This document shows, in pieces, positions 18,643 through 26,525 of a stretch of DNA of 64,000 bases. The stretch's first letter is position 1; the number at the start of each line of letters is the position of its first letter. This DNA is from an uncultured Candidatus Melainabacteria bacterium (lineage in GTDB: Bacteria > Cyanobacteriota > Vampirovibrionia > Gastranaerophilales > Gastranaerophilaceae). The stretch covers positions 32,863-96,862 of the forward strand of contig CANNUY010000006.1 in NCBI GenBank assembly GCA_947525005.1, written 5' to 3'. A program made the position numbers and the translations under genes. Below the pieces are notes generated by a model, which was not told the origin of the DNA, ran no database searches, and saw only the letters and a list, made by a program, of their open reading frames with translations.

Positions 18643-19463
18643 TATACTTGTACTACCTCTATATCTTTACTAATTTTATCTCTTAATGTTGTTTCAACAA
18701 ACGCTTTTATTGTTAAAACAGAGTTTTTACATTGTGAACAGCGACCTTGAAGTTTTACAAATACTCTATTATCTTCAATATCAACTAATTCAATATCGCC
18801 ACCATCTTTTTGTAATTCTGGTGCAATTACATTTTCAATTACTTTATTAATTTTTAAAATTAGCTGAGCTGGTGATAGACTTGGCTTATCCTTAACTGCG
18901 AACTTATCAATCAAACCTTTAATTGTATCTTTACAACGTCCACAAGCACTTCCAGCTTTTGTATAATTAACAACCTCATCTAAAGTAGTTAATTTTTTAT
19001 TAATAATTGCATCTTTTATAACATCTTCTGTAATATTAAAACAAGTACAAACAACCTTTGATGGAGTTTTTTCTTCTACAACTTCTTCAATTTCTTCTTC
19101 ATTAAAATAGTTTTTCAAGGCATCAACTAAAGCTTCATGCCCCATTACTGAACAGTGCATTTTTTCAGGTGGTAAACCATCTAATTCATCTGCAATATCT
19201 TGATTTGTTATCTTCTTGACTTCTTCAATAGGCTTTCCTATAACCATTTCAGTCAAAACACTAGAACTTGCTACAGCTGAACCACAACCAAAAGTTTGAA
19301 ACTTTGCATCAACAACTATTCCATTTTCTATCTTTAAATATATTTTCAAAGAATCGCCACAAGCTAAAGAACCGGCAACTCCTACGGCATCTGCATCACT
19401 AATACTACCAACATTTCTTGGGTGTCGATAATGATCCATTACTTTATCTGAATATTTCCACAT
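18642..19463 (-). CDS. nifU: Fe-S cluster scaffold NifU, three-domain form
   Basis: 273 aa with all three NifU domains. The IscU-like N-terminus has cluster cysteines C35, C60 and C104. The central BFD-like [2Fe-2S] domain has C139, C141, C174 and C177. The C-terminal Nfu domain has C242-SQ-C245. It assembles Fe-S clusters using sulfur from NifS. ATG with GGAG six bases upstream. No nitrogenase gene is nearby, so this is most likely the housekeeping Fe-S system of an anaerobe. Confidence 0.96.
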   Translation of the reverse strand: MWKYSDKVMDHYRHPRNVGSISDADAVGVAGSLACGDSLKIYLKIENGIVVDAKFQTFGCGSAVASSSVLTEMVIGKPIEEVKKITNQDIADELDGLPPEKMHCSVMGHEALVDALKNYFNEEEIEEVVEEKTPSKVVCTCFNITEDVIKDAIINKKLTTLDEVVNYTKAGSACGRCKDTIKGLIDKFAVKDKPSLSPAQLILKINKVIENVIAPELQKDGGDIELVDIEDNRVFVKLQGRCSQCKNSVLTIKAFVETTLRDKISKDIEVVQV

Positions 19464-19573
19464 GATTACACTCCTTCTTCATTATTTTATATCAAAAAAA
19501 GATAAAGATATAACAAATTTTAAACTAAATAGCAAATTTAAATCAAAACTTTACTTTATATATATGTGTGCAG

Positions 19574-19579
19574 TATAAT
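19574..19579 (+). promoter_or_regulatory. -10 box just upstream of an orphan gene
   Basis: A perfect TATAAT ends 9 bases before the GTG at 19589, so the transcript would have almost no leader. No TGn extension. Confidence 0.45.
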
Positions 19580-19588
19580 AGGGTTATT

Positions 19589-20164
19589 GTGAAAGTGTTA
19601 AGTATATCATCTACTAAAATCATAAGAAATTGTGTAGCTCAAAGCAAAGAATTTGCAACAAAAAGACAAACTCTAATAGGAGCTACGCCAACATTACCTG
19701 TTCCTACACCTCAAAAAGGAAAAGGTTTTATATCAACCTATATAACACCATTATTCAAAAAAGTTAAATCAGGTTCAACATCTATTTCTGCTATATCAGA
19801 AGGGTGTTCAGAAATTGGCAGAAATGTAAAAAAAGCAAAAGCTCAAGCTAAAGAAAACAACACTTCTTCAGTAACAGCAACCTTAAAAGGATTAAAGAAT
19901 TCTGGTGGAGCAATAAAAAATACTCTTGGTGAAATAGCTGGAGTTAATGATGTCATTCTAGCAAAAAAACAAGGTGGAACATCAAAAGCTGTCATCGAAG
20001 GTAGTAAATCAGCTGTAAGAGTTCTCTTATCAAGTGCATTAACAGTAGCTTGCTTACCAATACCTGTTCCAGGAGCTATGATTGGAGGATGGGTTGCTGG
20101 TGAAAAAATTGCTGAAAAAATTGTTGGAAAACCTATTTCTAAACAAATAGGTAAACTTAAATAA
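19589..20164 (+). CDS. Orphan protein with C-terminal glycine-rich hydrophobic segment
   Basis: 191 aa from the GTG at 19589. The first two thirds are basic and Ser/Thr-rich with Pro-rich LPVPTPQKGKG. The C-terminal third has a hydrophobic stretch with PIPVPGAMIGGWVAG, a glycine-zipper-like element, near residues 150-175. No signal peptide. It resembles the 4477 gene in having Gly-rich hydrophobic segments without catalytic residues. GTG 19589 is chosen over 19568 because the latter precedes the -10 box. Confidence 0.6.
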   Translation: MKVLSISSTKIIRNCVAQSKEFATKRQTLIGATPTLPVPTPQKGKGFISTYITPLFKKVKSGSTSISAISEGCSEIGRNVKKAKAQAKENNTSSVTATLKGLKNSGGAIKNTLGEIAGVNDVILAKKQGGTSKAVIEGSKSAVRVLLSSALTVACLPIPVPGAMIGGWVAGEKIAEKIVGKPISKQIGKLK

Positions 20165-20226
20165 TTCAACCCTCGTATATTTATTATTTGTATCACAAAT
20201 CAATGTGCATTAGCAGGCTTTTAAAT

Positions 20227-20733
20227 CTACTGATCAGACTCTCTATGTTTATTTATCAATTTTTCAAAGTCAGAAGGTTTTACACTTTGGATAAAGTCCT
20301 TAAATTCCTCTGCTTCTTCTTCATCTCTAGCTGAATCTGTAGACACAGCTCCGTCCATTAAAACATTTTCTGTAACAAAGATAGGTGCTTCAGCTCGCAT
20401 TGCTATCGCAATAGCATCTGATGGTCTTGAATCTATTTCAATAACTTCGTCCTCTTTTGTTAAAAAGATAGTAGCAAAATAAGTTTCTTCTTCGACATCA
20501 TTTATCTCAACTCTATCTACAGTATAACCTGTCTTGTCAACAACATCTACGACCAAATCATGTGTCATAGGTCTAGCAACGGCTAATTTCTCAATTTTTC
20601 TGATAATAGCACTTGCTTCAGCTGAACCAATCCAAATAGGTAAAGCCTTTTTATTTTCCAAGTCATGTAACACTACAATCGGTGAACCAGAACGAGTGTC
20701 TAATGCTATTCCCATAACTTTCATTTCAATCAT
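20227..20733 (-). CDS. Bifunctional nuclease family protein (BFN, DUF151)
   Basis: 168 aa. DUF151 signature: LDTRSGSPIVVLHD, LPIWIGSAEASAI and SRPSDAIAIAMR. The family is named for plant and bacterial proteins with DNase/RNase activity; its bacterial role is poorly fixed. AGGAGC precedes the ATG. It lies downstream of ruvB on the same strand with a 53-base gap, so it could share the ruvB transcript. Confidence 0.92.
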   Translation of the reverse strand: MIEMKVMGIALDTRSGSPIVVLHDLENKKALPIWIGSAEASAIIRKIEKLAVARPMTHDLVVDVVDKTGYTVDRVEINDVEEETYFATIFLTKEDEVIEIDSRPSDAIAIAMRAEAPIFVTENVLMDGAVSTDSARDEEEAEEFKDFIQSVKPSDFEKLINKHRESDQ

Positions 20734-20786
20734 AATTTGCTCCTAATAATAGTACTTATAAAATGAATACTAGCATAAACCTCTAT

Positions 20787-21854
20787 TTAAAACAAGGTTT
20801 GCTGTTCATTATTAACTCTTAAACCTAAATGTCTATAACCAGCAGGTGACACTTTTCTACCTCTCGGAGTTCTTTGCAAAAAGCCTAACTGCATCAAATA
20901 TGGCTCATAAACATCTTCTATAGTTTTTACATCTTCACATAAAGCTGCTGCAATCGTTTCAATGCCGACTGGACCACCATCATAACTTTCGACAATAAAT
21001 CTTAGTAACTGTCTATCAATCGTATCAAGTCCAAATTCATCAATATTAAGCTTTAATAACGATTCTCTTGCAACCTGTTCAGTAATCAAACCTTCATATT
21101 TTATTATCGCAAAATCTGCAACACGTTTAACCAATCTGTTTGCTATACGTGGAGTACCCCTAGATGAATTTGCAATTACTTCAGCGCCATCATCTGTTAT
21201 TTTTATACCTAAAATATTTGCTGTTCTTTTAATAACTTGAGCAAGTTCTTCCTTTGAATAGAATTGTAATCTATGAATAATTCCAAATCTATCTCTTAAT
21301 GGACCAGATAAAGAACCTGCCTTAGTTGTAGCACCAATAAGTGTAAACTTTGGGATAGGGATTCTTATAGATTGTACGGTTTGAGATTTTCCTGACGTCA
21401 TATCAAGAGCAAAATCTTCCATAGCTGGATATAAAATTTCTTCTGATATTTTATTAAGTCTATGAATTTCATCGATAAACAAAATTGTACCACTTTTTAT
21501 AGACATCAATAATCCTATAATATCTCGTGGACGTTCTAAAGATGGCGCTGATGTTATTTTTATATCAACACCCATTTGATTAGCAATAACCATTGCTAAT
21601 GTCGTTTTCCCCAATCCTGGTGGTCCATAAAATAATAAATGGTCTAAAGAGGTTTCTCTAATCTTTGCCGCCTCAATAGATATTTTCAATGTTTCTTTTA
21701 GCTCTTTTTGTCCTATGTAATCATCAAATGTTTTAGGACGAATAGAGCTTTCAAACGTCTTGTCATACTCAATTTCCTCAGTTTTAATCATCGGATTTTT
21801 TTCTTTGACGTTCTTTTTATTTAATCCATTATCATCATCTGAAAATATAGCCAT
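20787..21854 (-). CDS. ruvB: Holliday junction branch migration ATPase RuvB
   Basis: AAA+ motor that, with RuvA, drives Holliday junction migration in recombinational repair. Walker A is GPPGLGKTT, Walker B is LFIDEIHR, sensor 1 is in LIGATTKAG, and the C-terminal winged helix includes GGPVGIETIAAAL and TPRGRKVS. ATG 21854 gives 355 aa with a short acidic lead before the conserved IRPKTFDDYIGQ. A TATAAT ends six bases before this ATG and there is no SD, so the mRNA is probably leaderless. ruvA and ruvC are not in the window. Confidence 0.96.
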   Translation of the reverse strand: MAIFSDDDNGLNKKNVKEKNPMIKTEEIEYDKTFESSIRPKTFDDYIGQKELKETLKISIEAAKIRETSLDHLLFYGPPGLGKTTLAMVIANQMGVDIKITSAPSLERPRDIIGLLMSIKSGTILFIDEIHRLNKISEEILYPAMEDFALDMTSGKSQTVQSIRIPIPKFTLIGATTKAGSLSGPLRDRFGIIHRLQFYSKEELAQVIKRTANILGIKITDDGAEVIANSSRGTPRIANRLVKRVADFAIIKYEGLITEQVARESLLKLNIDEFGLDTIDRQLLRFIVESYDGGPVGIETIAAALCEDVKTIEDVYEPYLMQLGFLQRTPRGRKVSPAGYRHLGLRVNNEQQTLF

Positions 21855-21860
21855 ACAAGA

Positions 21861-21869
21861 ATTATACCA
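21861..21869 (-). promoter_or_regulatory. Extended -10 promoter giving a leaderless ruvB mRNA
   Basis: On the minus strand TGg-TATAAT lies with exactly six bases (TCTTGT) between it and the ruvB ATG. The expected start of transcription is the A of the ATG. Confidence 0.65.
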
Positions 21870-21980
21870 CAATAATAAACTTTATTAGCACAAAGGCTAT
21901 TGCCATTATTGGTAATATTATTAAAAGAAATACACCTTACAAGGTAATTATTCAATAAAATTTTGATAAATAATAAAAAT

Positions 21981-22127
21981 ATGAAATTTGTGAAATTTTT
22001 AAAACTATTAAATAAAAAAGTAGAAAAATACAATAACACCGTATCAAATCCTTTTGATATGGCAAGAAATATTACAATAGTTTGGATTGATGATTATTAT
22101 CCAAAACCATATAAAAAAGAAAATTAA
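21981..22127 (+). CDS. Possible 48-aa small protein
   Basis: Open frame of 48 codons between divergent ruvB and yidD. The start reads MKFVKFLKLLNKKVEKYN and the end DDYYPKPYKKEN, with a natural-looking amphipathic, Lys-rich N-terminus. There is no SD site, but AATAAT lies six bases before the ATG, like the leaderless genes nearby. In such AT-rich DNA an open frame this short could be chance, so confidence is moderate. Confidence 0.45.
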   Translation: MKFVKFLKLLNKKVEKYNNTVSNPFDMARNITIVWIDDYYPKPYKKEN

Positions 22128-22139
22128 TTTTTATCATTA

Positions 22140-22148
22140 TGATAAAAT
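22140..22148 (+). promoter_or_regulatory. Extended -10 promoter of yidD (leaderless)
   Basis: TGa-TAAAAT ends six bases (ATTTAT) before the yidD ATG. No SD is present, and no -35 at 17 bp. Confidence 0.55.
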
Positions 22149-22154
22149 ATTTAT

Positions 22155-22361
22155 ATGAAGAATTTGATTTTATTTTTAATTAAAATTTATCAAAAATTTT
22201 CTAAGCTAACACCTTCAAAATGCAGATTTTATCCGACTTGTTCTCAATACACAAAAGAGGCAATCATAAAATATGGAGTAGTTAAAGGCGGTTGGCTTGG
22301 AATTAAAAGAATTGCAAGATGTCATCCACTCAATGAGGGTGGTTATGACCCTGTTCCATAA
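22155..22361 (+). CDS. yidD: Membrane protein insertion efficiency factor YidD
   Basis: 68 aa. Complete YidD signature: YQKFSKLTPSKCRFYPTCSQYTKEAI, then GWLGIKRIARCHPLNEGGYDPVP, with the three conserved cysteines. The protein is an amphipathic, membrane-associated helper of YidC-mediated insertion. In most genomes it lies in the rpmH-rnpA-yidD-yidC cluster; here it has been moved next to ispD, 16 bases downstream. Confidence 0.96.
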   Translation: MKNLILFLIKIYQKFSKLTPSKCRFYPTCSQYTKEAIIKYGVVKGGWLGIKRIARCHPLNEGGYDPVP

Positions 22362-22377
22362 TAAAAGGTGAGGTTTA

Positions 22378-23061
22378 ATGAAAAATATAGCTCTTATACT
22401 AGCTTCAGGCACTGGTTCTAGATGCAATCTAGGAATACCAAAACAATTTGCAAAAATAAACAATAAAACAATTTTAGAATACACAATTGATGCGTTTGAA
22501 ACACACAAACTCATTGATGAAATCTATCTTGTTACCTCAAAAGAATTTTTAGAAAAAGTAAAAGAACTCACTAAAAACCACAAAAAAGTTCAAAAAGTAA
22601 TTCAAGGTGGAGAAACTAGAAAAGATAGCTCTTATAATGGAATTTCTGCAATAAAAGATAGTGAAGCAAATATCCTTATTCATGACGGAGTAAGGCCTCT
22701 AATTTCTAAAGAAATAATATCTAACTGCATAAAAGAACTTGAGGAAAAACAAGCTGTTTGCGTAGCGATTGATTCAACTGACACAATTTATGAAATCAAT
22801 GATAACAACACAATTAAAACAATTCCCCAAAGAAAATATTTAAAACGTGCGCAAACCCCACAATGTTTCAAATTATCGCTTATAAAAAAGGCTCACGAAT
22901 TAGCAAACGATGATTCTAATTGTCAAGTCACAGACGATTGTGGACTAATTCAACACTATAATCTTTCAGATATTTATTTAACACAAGGCGATGAAAACAA
23001 TATTAAAATAACCTACAAAGAAGACCTTGATTTTGTAAAAAAACAGTTAAAACTTTTATAA
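22378..23061 (+). CDS. ispD: 2-C-methyl-D-erythritol 4-phosphate cytidylyltransferase
   Basis: MEP-pathway enzyme that couples MEP with CTP to CDP-ME for isoprenoid synthesis. The 227-aa product has the nucleotide-binding start LASGTGSRCNLGIPKQF, the GGETRKDSSYNGI region, ILIHDGVRPLIS, and IPQRKYLKRAQTPQCF. The usual GGxGxR-type loop is ASGTGSR here, an accepted variant. It is a YgbP-like protein; the related TarI (ribitol-5-P) cannot be fully excluded. AGGTGAGG lies four bases before the ATG. Confidence 0.9.
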   Translation: MKNIALILASGTGSRCNLGIPKQFAKINNKTILEYTIDAFETHKLIDEIYLVTSKEFLEKVKELTKNHKKVQKVIQGGETRKDSSYNGISAIKDSEANILIHDGVRPLISKEIISNCIKELEEKQAVCVAIDSTDTIYEINDNNTIKTIPQRKYLKRAQTPQCFKLSLIKKAHELANDDSNCQVTDDCGLIQHYNLSDIYLTQGDENNIKITYKEDLDFVKKQLKLL

Positions 23062-23072
23062 ATCTCAATTTA

Positions 23073-23081
23073 TGCTATTAT
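23073..23081 (+). promoter_or_regulatory. Extended -10 promoter of the PadR gene (leaderless)
   Basis: TGc-TATTAT ends six bases (TAATCT) before the ATG at 23088. No SD and no -35. Confidence 0.55.
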
Positions 23082-23087
23082 TAATCT

Positions 23088-23588
23088 ATGAATGAGATTT
23101 TAATTTTATATATTCTGAACAAATCACAAACTACAATGTATGGACTTTCAAAGTGTATAAACAAAAACTACGGTTCAATCACAAAACCAAGTTTTGGGAC
23201 ACTTCAACCTGCACTGAAAAAACTTGAGAAGAAAAAATATATTTTCTCAAGCAAATTCTATACAGATGGTGGAAAACCTTATTTTTACTACTCTGTGACA
23301 GAGGAAGGCTTATCTTATCTAAAAGAAAAACTTCTAAAAAATACTTCTACAAACCCTACACAGTTTGTTTCTATGACAAAAATTAAAATTTCTTGCTCAG
23401 ATATATTAAATGACTCTGAAAGAGAACAGTTATTTAATATGCTAAAAACAAATCTTTTGAAACTCAAAACGGAAACAGAACAAGCACTAAGTGAGAATTG
23501 GACTAAAAATACTTACCACAAACTTGTTTTAAACAACACAATTTGTGAATATAAAAACTTGATAGATTTAATAGAGGAACTAAAGTAA
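23088..23588 (+). CDS. PadR-family transcriptional regulator
   Basis: 166 aa. The N-terminal winged helix reads ILYILNKSQTTMYGLSKCI, then SFGTLQPALKKLEKKKYI and FYYSVTEEGLSYLKE. That is the PadR pattern of helix-turn-helix plus wing ending in a Y-x-T/TEEG segment. A C-terminal helical dimerisation part follows. PadR proteins usually repress neighbouring genes in response to small molecules. The stop overlaps the start of the radical-SAM gene, so that gene is its most likely partner or target. Own leaderless promoter upstream. Confidence 0.88.
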   Translation: MNEILILYILNKSQTTMYGLSKCINKNYGSITKPSFGTLQPALKKLEKKKYIFSSKFYTDGGKPYFYYSVTEEGLSYLKEKLLKNTSTNPTQFVSMTKIKISCSDILNDSEREQLFNMLKTNLLKLKTETEQALSENWTKNTYHKLVLNNTICEYKNLIDLIEELK

Positions 23589-24859
23589 TGCCAGCAATAG
23601 TAAGTTCAGTAGAAGAAGGTTCAATCGCAGAAGAACTTGAAATAGAATCAGGTGACGTTCTTTTATCTATTGATGGTGTTACTATGACTGATTTAATAGA
23701 CTATAATTTTTATTGCAAAACCGAAGAATTAACTATAGAAATTCAAAAGAAAAACGGTGAAATTGAAGAAATAGAGTTAGAGAAAGATTTTGATGAAGAT
23801 TTAGGTATTATCTTTGAAAGTGCAGTTTTCGACAAAATAAAGCCTTGTTTAAACCACTGCATATTTTGTTTTGTAGACCAACAACCAAAAGGTCTTAGAA
23901 ACACTCTTTATATTAAAGACGATGACTATAGACTATCCTACCTTCAAGGCACTTATATTACTCTTTCAAACCTAAAAGACGAAGACAAAGATAGAATTCG
24001 CAGAATGCATCTTGGACCATTTTATGTGTCAGTACATACTACAAACCCTGAACTACGTGTTAAAATGCTTAGAAATCCTAATGCTTCTAAAATAATGGAT
24101 AATCTAAAATGGTTTAAGGAAAATGAAATTCCGTTTCATGCACAAATAGTTTTGTGTCCAAACTATAATGACGGAAAAGAACTTGAGCGTACATTAAAAG
24201 ACCTTACAAGTCTTGGCGATTGTGTTTTATCAATAGCTATTGTACCAGTCGGAATAACAATGTACAGAACCGATTCTATGCTCACTCGAGTAGATAAAAA
24301 AGTTGCTAAAGAAACGATTGAGATTTCTAAAAAATACCCTAAAGCTTGTTGTTCTGATGAGATTTTCTTGCTTGCAGAACAAGAAATTCCCGAGAAAGAA
24401 TATTATGGGAACTTTTCTCAACTTGATGACGGAGTCGGTTCATTAAGAGCATTATTAGAGGATTTTTATTCTTTAGAACTTCCAACAAAAATAAAAGAGC
24501 CATTAACAATAACTCTTGCAACTTCTTTTGCTGCAGTTCCTGCTATGAAAATAATTACAAAGCATTTGAATAAAATAGAAAATCTAAAATGTATCCTTAG
24601 TCCTGTAAAATCAAAATACTGGGGTGAACACATTACAGTTGCAGGCTTAATAACCTCTGATGATTTGATTGACACAGTTAAAGACATAGATGCAGATATT
24701 GTAATTATTCCATCAATTATGCTGAAGCCATTTTCAGAAACATTTCTTGATGGAAACACCCTCGATTATGTTAAAGAAAAAACAAAGAAACAATTCTTTA
24801 CAATTAGAGAACAGTACTCTATAAAAGAACTTACAGACTTTTTATTATCACTTTCTTAA
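23588..24859 (+). CDS. PDZ / radical-SAM-like DUF512 protein
   Basis: 423 aa. An N-terminal PDZ-like domain (residues 1-60, SVEEGSIAEELEIESGDVLLSIDG) leads into a radical-SAM-type cysteine motif CLNHCIFC (C87, C91, C94) and then a DUF512 C-terminal half. This layout is the TIGR03279-type protein known in Cyanobacteria and Clostridia. The likely cofactor is a [4Fe-4S] cluster with SAM. The reaction is unknown. It overlaps the PadR gene by one base (TAATG). Confidence 0.9.
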   Translation: MPAIVSSVEEGSIAEELEIESGDVLLSIDGVTMTDLIDYNFYCKTEELTIEIQKKNGEIEEIELEKDFDEDLGIIFESAVFDKIKPCLNHCIFCFVDQQPKGLRNTLYIKDDDYRLSYLQGTYITLSNLKDEDKDRIRRMHLGPFYVSVHTTNPELRVKMLRNPNASKIMDNLKWFKENEIPFHAQIVLCPNYNDGKELERTLKDLTSLGDCVLSIAIVPVGITMYRTDSMLTRVDKKVAKETIEISKKYPKACCSDEIFLLAEQEIPEKEYYGNFSQLDDGVGSLRALLEDFYSLELPTKIKEPLTITLATSFAAVPAMKIITKHLNKIENLKCILSPVKSKYWGEHITVAGLITSDDLIDTVKDIDADIVIIPSIMLKPFSETFLDGNTLDYVKEKTKKQFFTIREQYSIKELTDFLLSLS

Positions 24860-24939
24860 TATCTATTTAAAGAAATTAATCAATTCTTAAACAAAAAAAT
24901 ACTTTATATAAAAGGAATTAAGTTTAAGGATTATTATTT

Positions 24940-25482
24940 ATGGGATTAGGAATTAATAACACAGCTAACGCACATTTATCAAAAGGCAAGGCTTTTAATC
25001 AATGGACAATTAATGTTTCTAGAAATATAGGGTTAAACAACGAACCAAAAGATTTTATTGTGTCTGATAAAACAGATTCAAATGAATTCGTTGGTGATTT
25101 TGTTGATTTAACTAGGTCATACATAAAGGAATACGATACAGATGGTGATGGAGCAATTAGTTTTGATGAATTCAAAGCTAAAGAAGAAGAAATTGCAAAG
25201 GACAATTATGCAGAAACACCTGATGAAGAAACCTTAAAACTCTCTTTCGATAGATTAAATGTTGAAAAAGAAGGCGAATATGGTAATAAATTATCTGAAA
25301 AAGAAGTATTTTCATACTTTATGGGTATGGATAGACTTCAAGAAGGTGATGGTAAGATCACTAAGGAAGAATTTTCAATGATGGCATTATCACTTGCAGA
25401 TAAATCAGATAAAGATAATGCTCCAGGTAAAATGGTTACAGAATATTTATCAGATATTTATAACCAGTTATTTAAAAAATAA
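24940..25482 (+). CDS. Cytoplasmic EF-hand calcium-binding protein
   Basis: 180 aa with no signal peptide. One canonical EF-hand loop, DTDGDGAISFDE at residues 66-77, has acidic ligands at positions 1, 3, 5 and 12. A second, looser acidic loop (EGDGKITKEE near 135-144) and a degenerate one near 106-122 follow. The odd N-terminus, MGLGINNTANAHLSKGKAFN, is uncharged and flexible. Calcium binding is expected from the first loop; the role is unknown. ATG preceded by AAGGA. A strong terminator follows. Confidence 0.85.
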   Translation: MGLGINNTANAHLSKGKAFNQWTINVSRNIGLNNEPKDFIVSDKTDSNEFVGDFVDLTRSYIKEYDTDGDGAISFDEFKAKEEEIAKDNYAETPDEETLKLSFDRLNVEKEGEYGNKLSEKEVFSYFMGMDRLQEGDGKITKEEFSMMALSLADKSDKDNAPGKMVTEYLSDIYNQLFKK

Positions 25483-25518
25483 AGATTTTTATATATACCC
25501 CTCTCCCCCCCCAGAAAA

Positions 25519-25550
25519 CAAAAGACCTCTTTTTTCAAGAGGTCTTTTTT
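25519..25550. terminator. Strong intrinsic terminator
   Basis: Stem AAAAGACCTCTT / AAGAGGTCTTTT with a short loop and T run. It lies between the convergent EF-hand gene (ends 25482) and the phosphoesterase gene (ends 25569), so it serves both. Confidence 0.9.
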
Positions 25551-25568
25551 AATTTGTATATTTAAGTT

Positions 25569-26525
25569 CTATCGTTCAATTTCATAAGTATAAGACCTAT
25601 CTTTATCTTGTCCATAAAGCATATTTGCACCAAAACACTTAGCTTTAGCCTTTGATTGAAGTTCTTTTAATCTTGTTTCTTTAAAATATACATCAACCAA
25701 AACTTTTTTCTTATGTGGTGTTATATCTATAACTCTAAAAGCGCAAGGATAAGTAACTAATGATGGAGTTTCTATATATAATACATTATCCTCTTGCACA
25801 ATTTTTGTTGCGTGATAATGTCCAGAACAAACAATTATAGGATTATCAAACTTCTTCAACAAAAGTTTCAAATCATAACTATTTAACAATCTATGGTTTT
25901 CGCTAGGATATGGTTCTACGACTGGAACATGTGTAAATATCAAAATAATATCACCTTTAGAAACTGATAATTCATCTTTCAACCAAGATAGTTGTTCTTC
26001 TGAAATAGTCCCGTTACTACATCTTTTATCATCAAAGATAGTATCTAAAACTATAACCCTGTATCCTTTTTTAGGTGCGAATGAATAATAAGAATTTTTA
26101 TAACAAAAATCCTTGTTATGACAGCACATAATATCGAAGAATTTTTGTTTTGTTAAAGATTCTGTTGGAGATGTATCATGATTTCCTAACACGGGATACC
26201 ACGCAGTATTTAAAAGATTAGCATGAGAAATAAAACTCATCAAATCTTTTTCCTTCGGTAAGTTTATTAAATCCCCTGTAAAAACAGTAAAATCAATATT
26301 AGAAGTCTTGTTTACTTGTTGGATAGCATCATCTAATAAACAAGGTGATGATTTTAACAACTTATAACTTGTATCATCTTGTTCAAGTGCATAATGTACA
26401 TCGCTAATTTGTGCAAATCTTAAATTTGGAGTCTTAGCGCAACAACCTTGCACTGAATAAAAACACAACAATAAAAGCACAAAAAGAACTGTAAAGTTCT
26501 TAATTGTTTTTAAGAAATTTCTCAT
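25569..26525 (-). CDS. Exported calcineurin-like metallophosphoesterase
   Basis: 318 aa. The signal peptide ends in SVQGCCA, a likely lipobox (VQGC). The two-metal phosphoesterase blocks are all present: ISDVHY, FTGDLIN, GNHDTSP, LIFTHVP and CSGHYHA. Members cleave phosphomonoesters or diesters; the substrate is not visible. It follows the TPR gene in the same operon with a one-base overlap, and both are exported or membrane-associated, so a shared envelope role is likely. Confidence 0.9.
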   Translation of the reverse strand: MRNFLKTIKNFTVLFVLLLLCFYSVQGCCAKTPNLRFAQISDVHYALEQDDTSYKLLKSSPCLLDDAIQQVNKTSNIDFTVFTGDLINLPKEKDLMSFISHANLLNTAWYPVLGNHDTSPTESLTKQKFFDIMCCHNKDFCYKNSYYSFAPKKGYRVIVLDTIFDDKRCSNGTISEEQLSWLKDELSVSKGDIILIFTHVPVVEPYPSENHRLLNSYDLKLLLKKFDNPIIVCSGHYHATKIVQEDNVLYIETPSLVTYPCAFRVIDITPHKKKVLVDVYFKETRLKELQSKAKAKCFGANMLYGQDKDRSYTYEIER

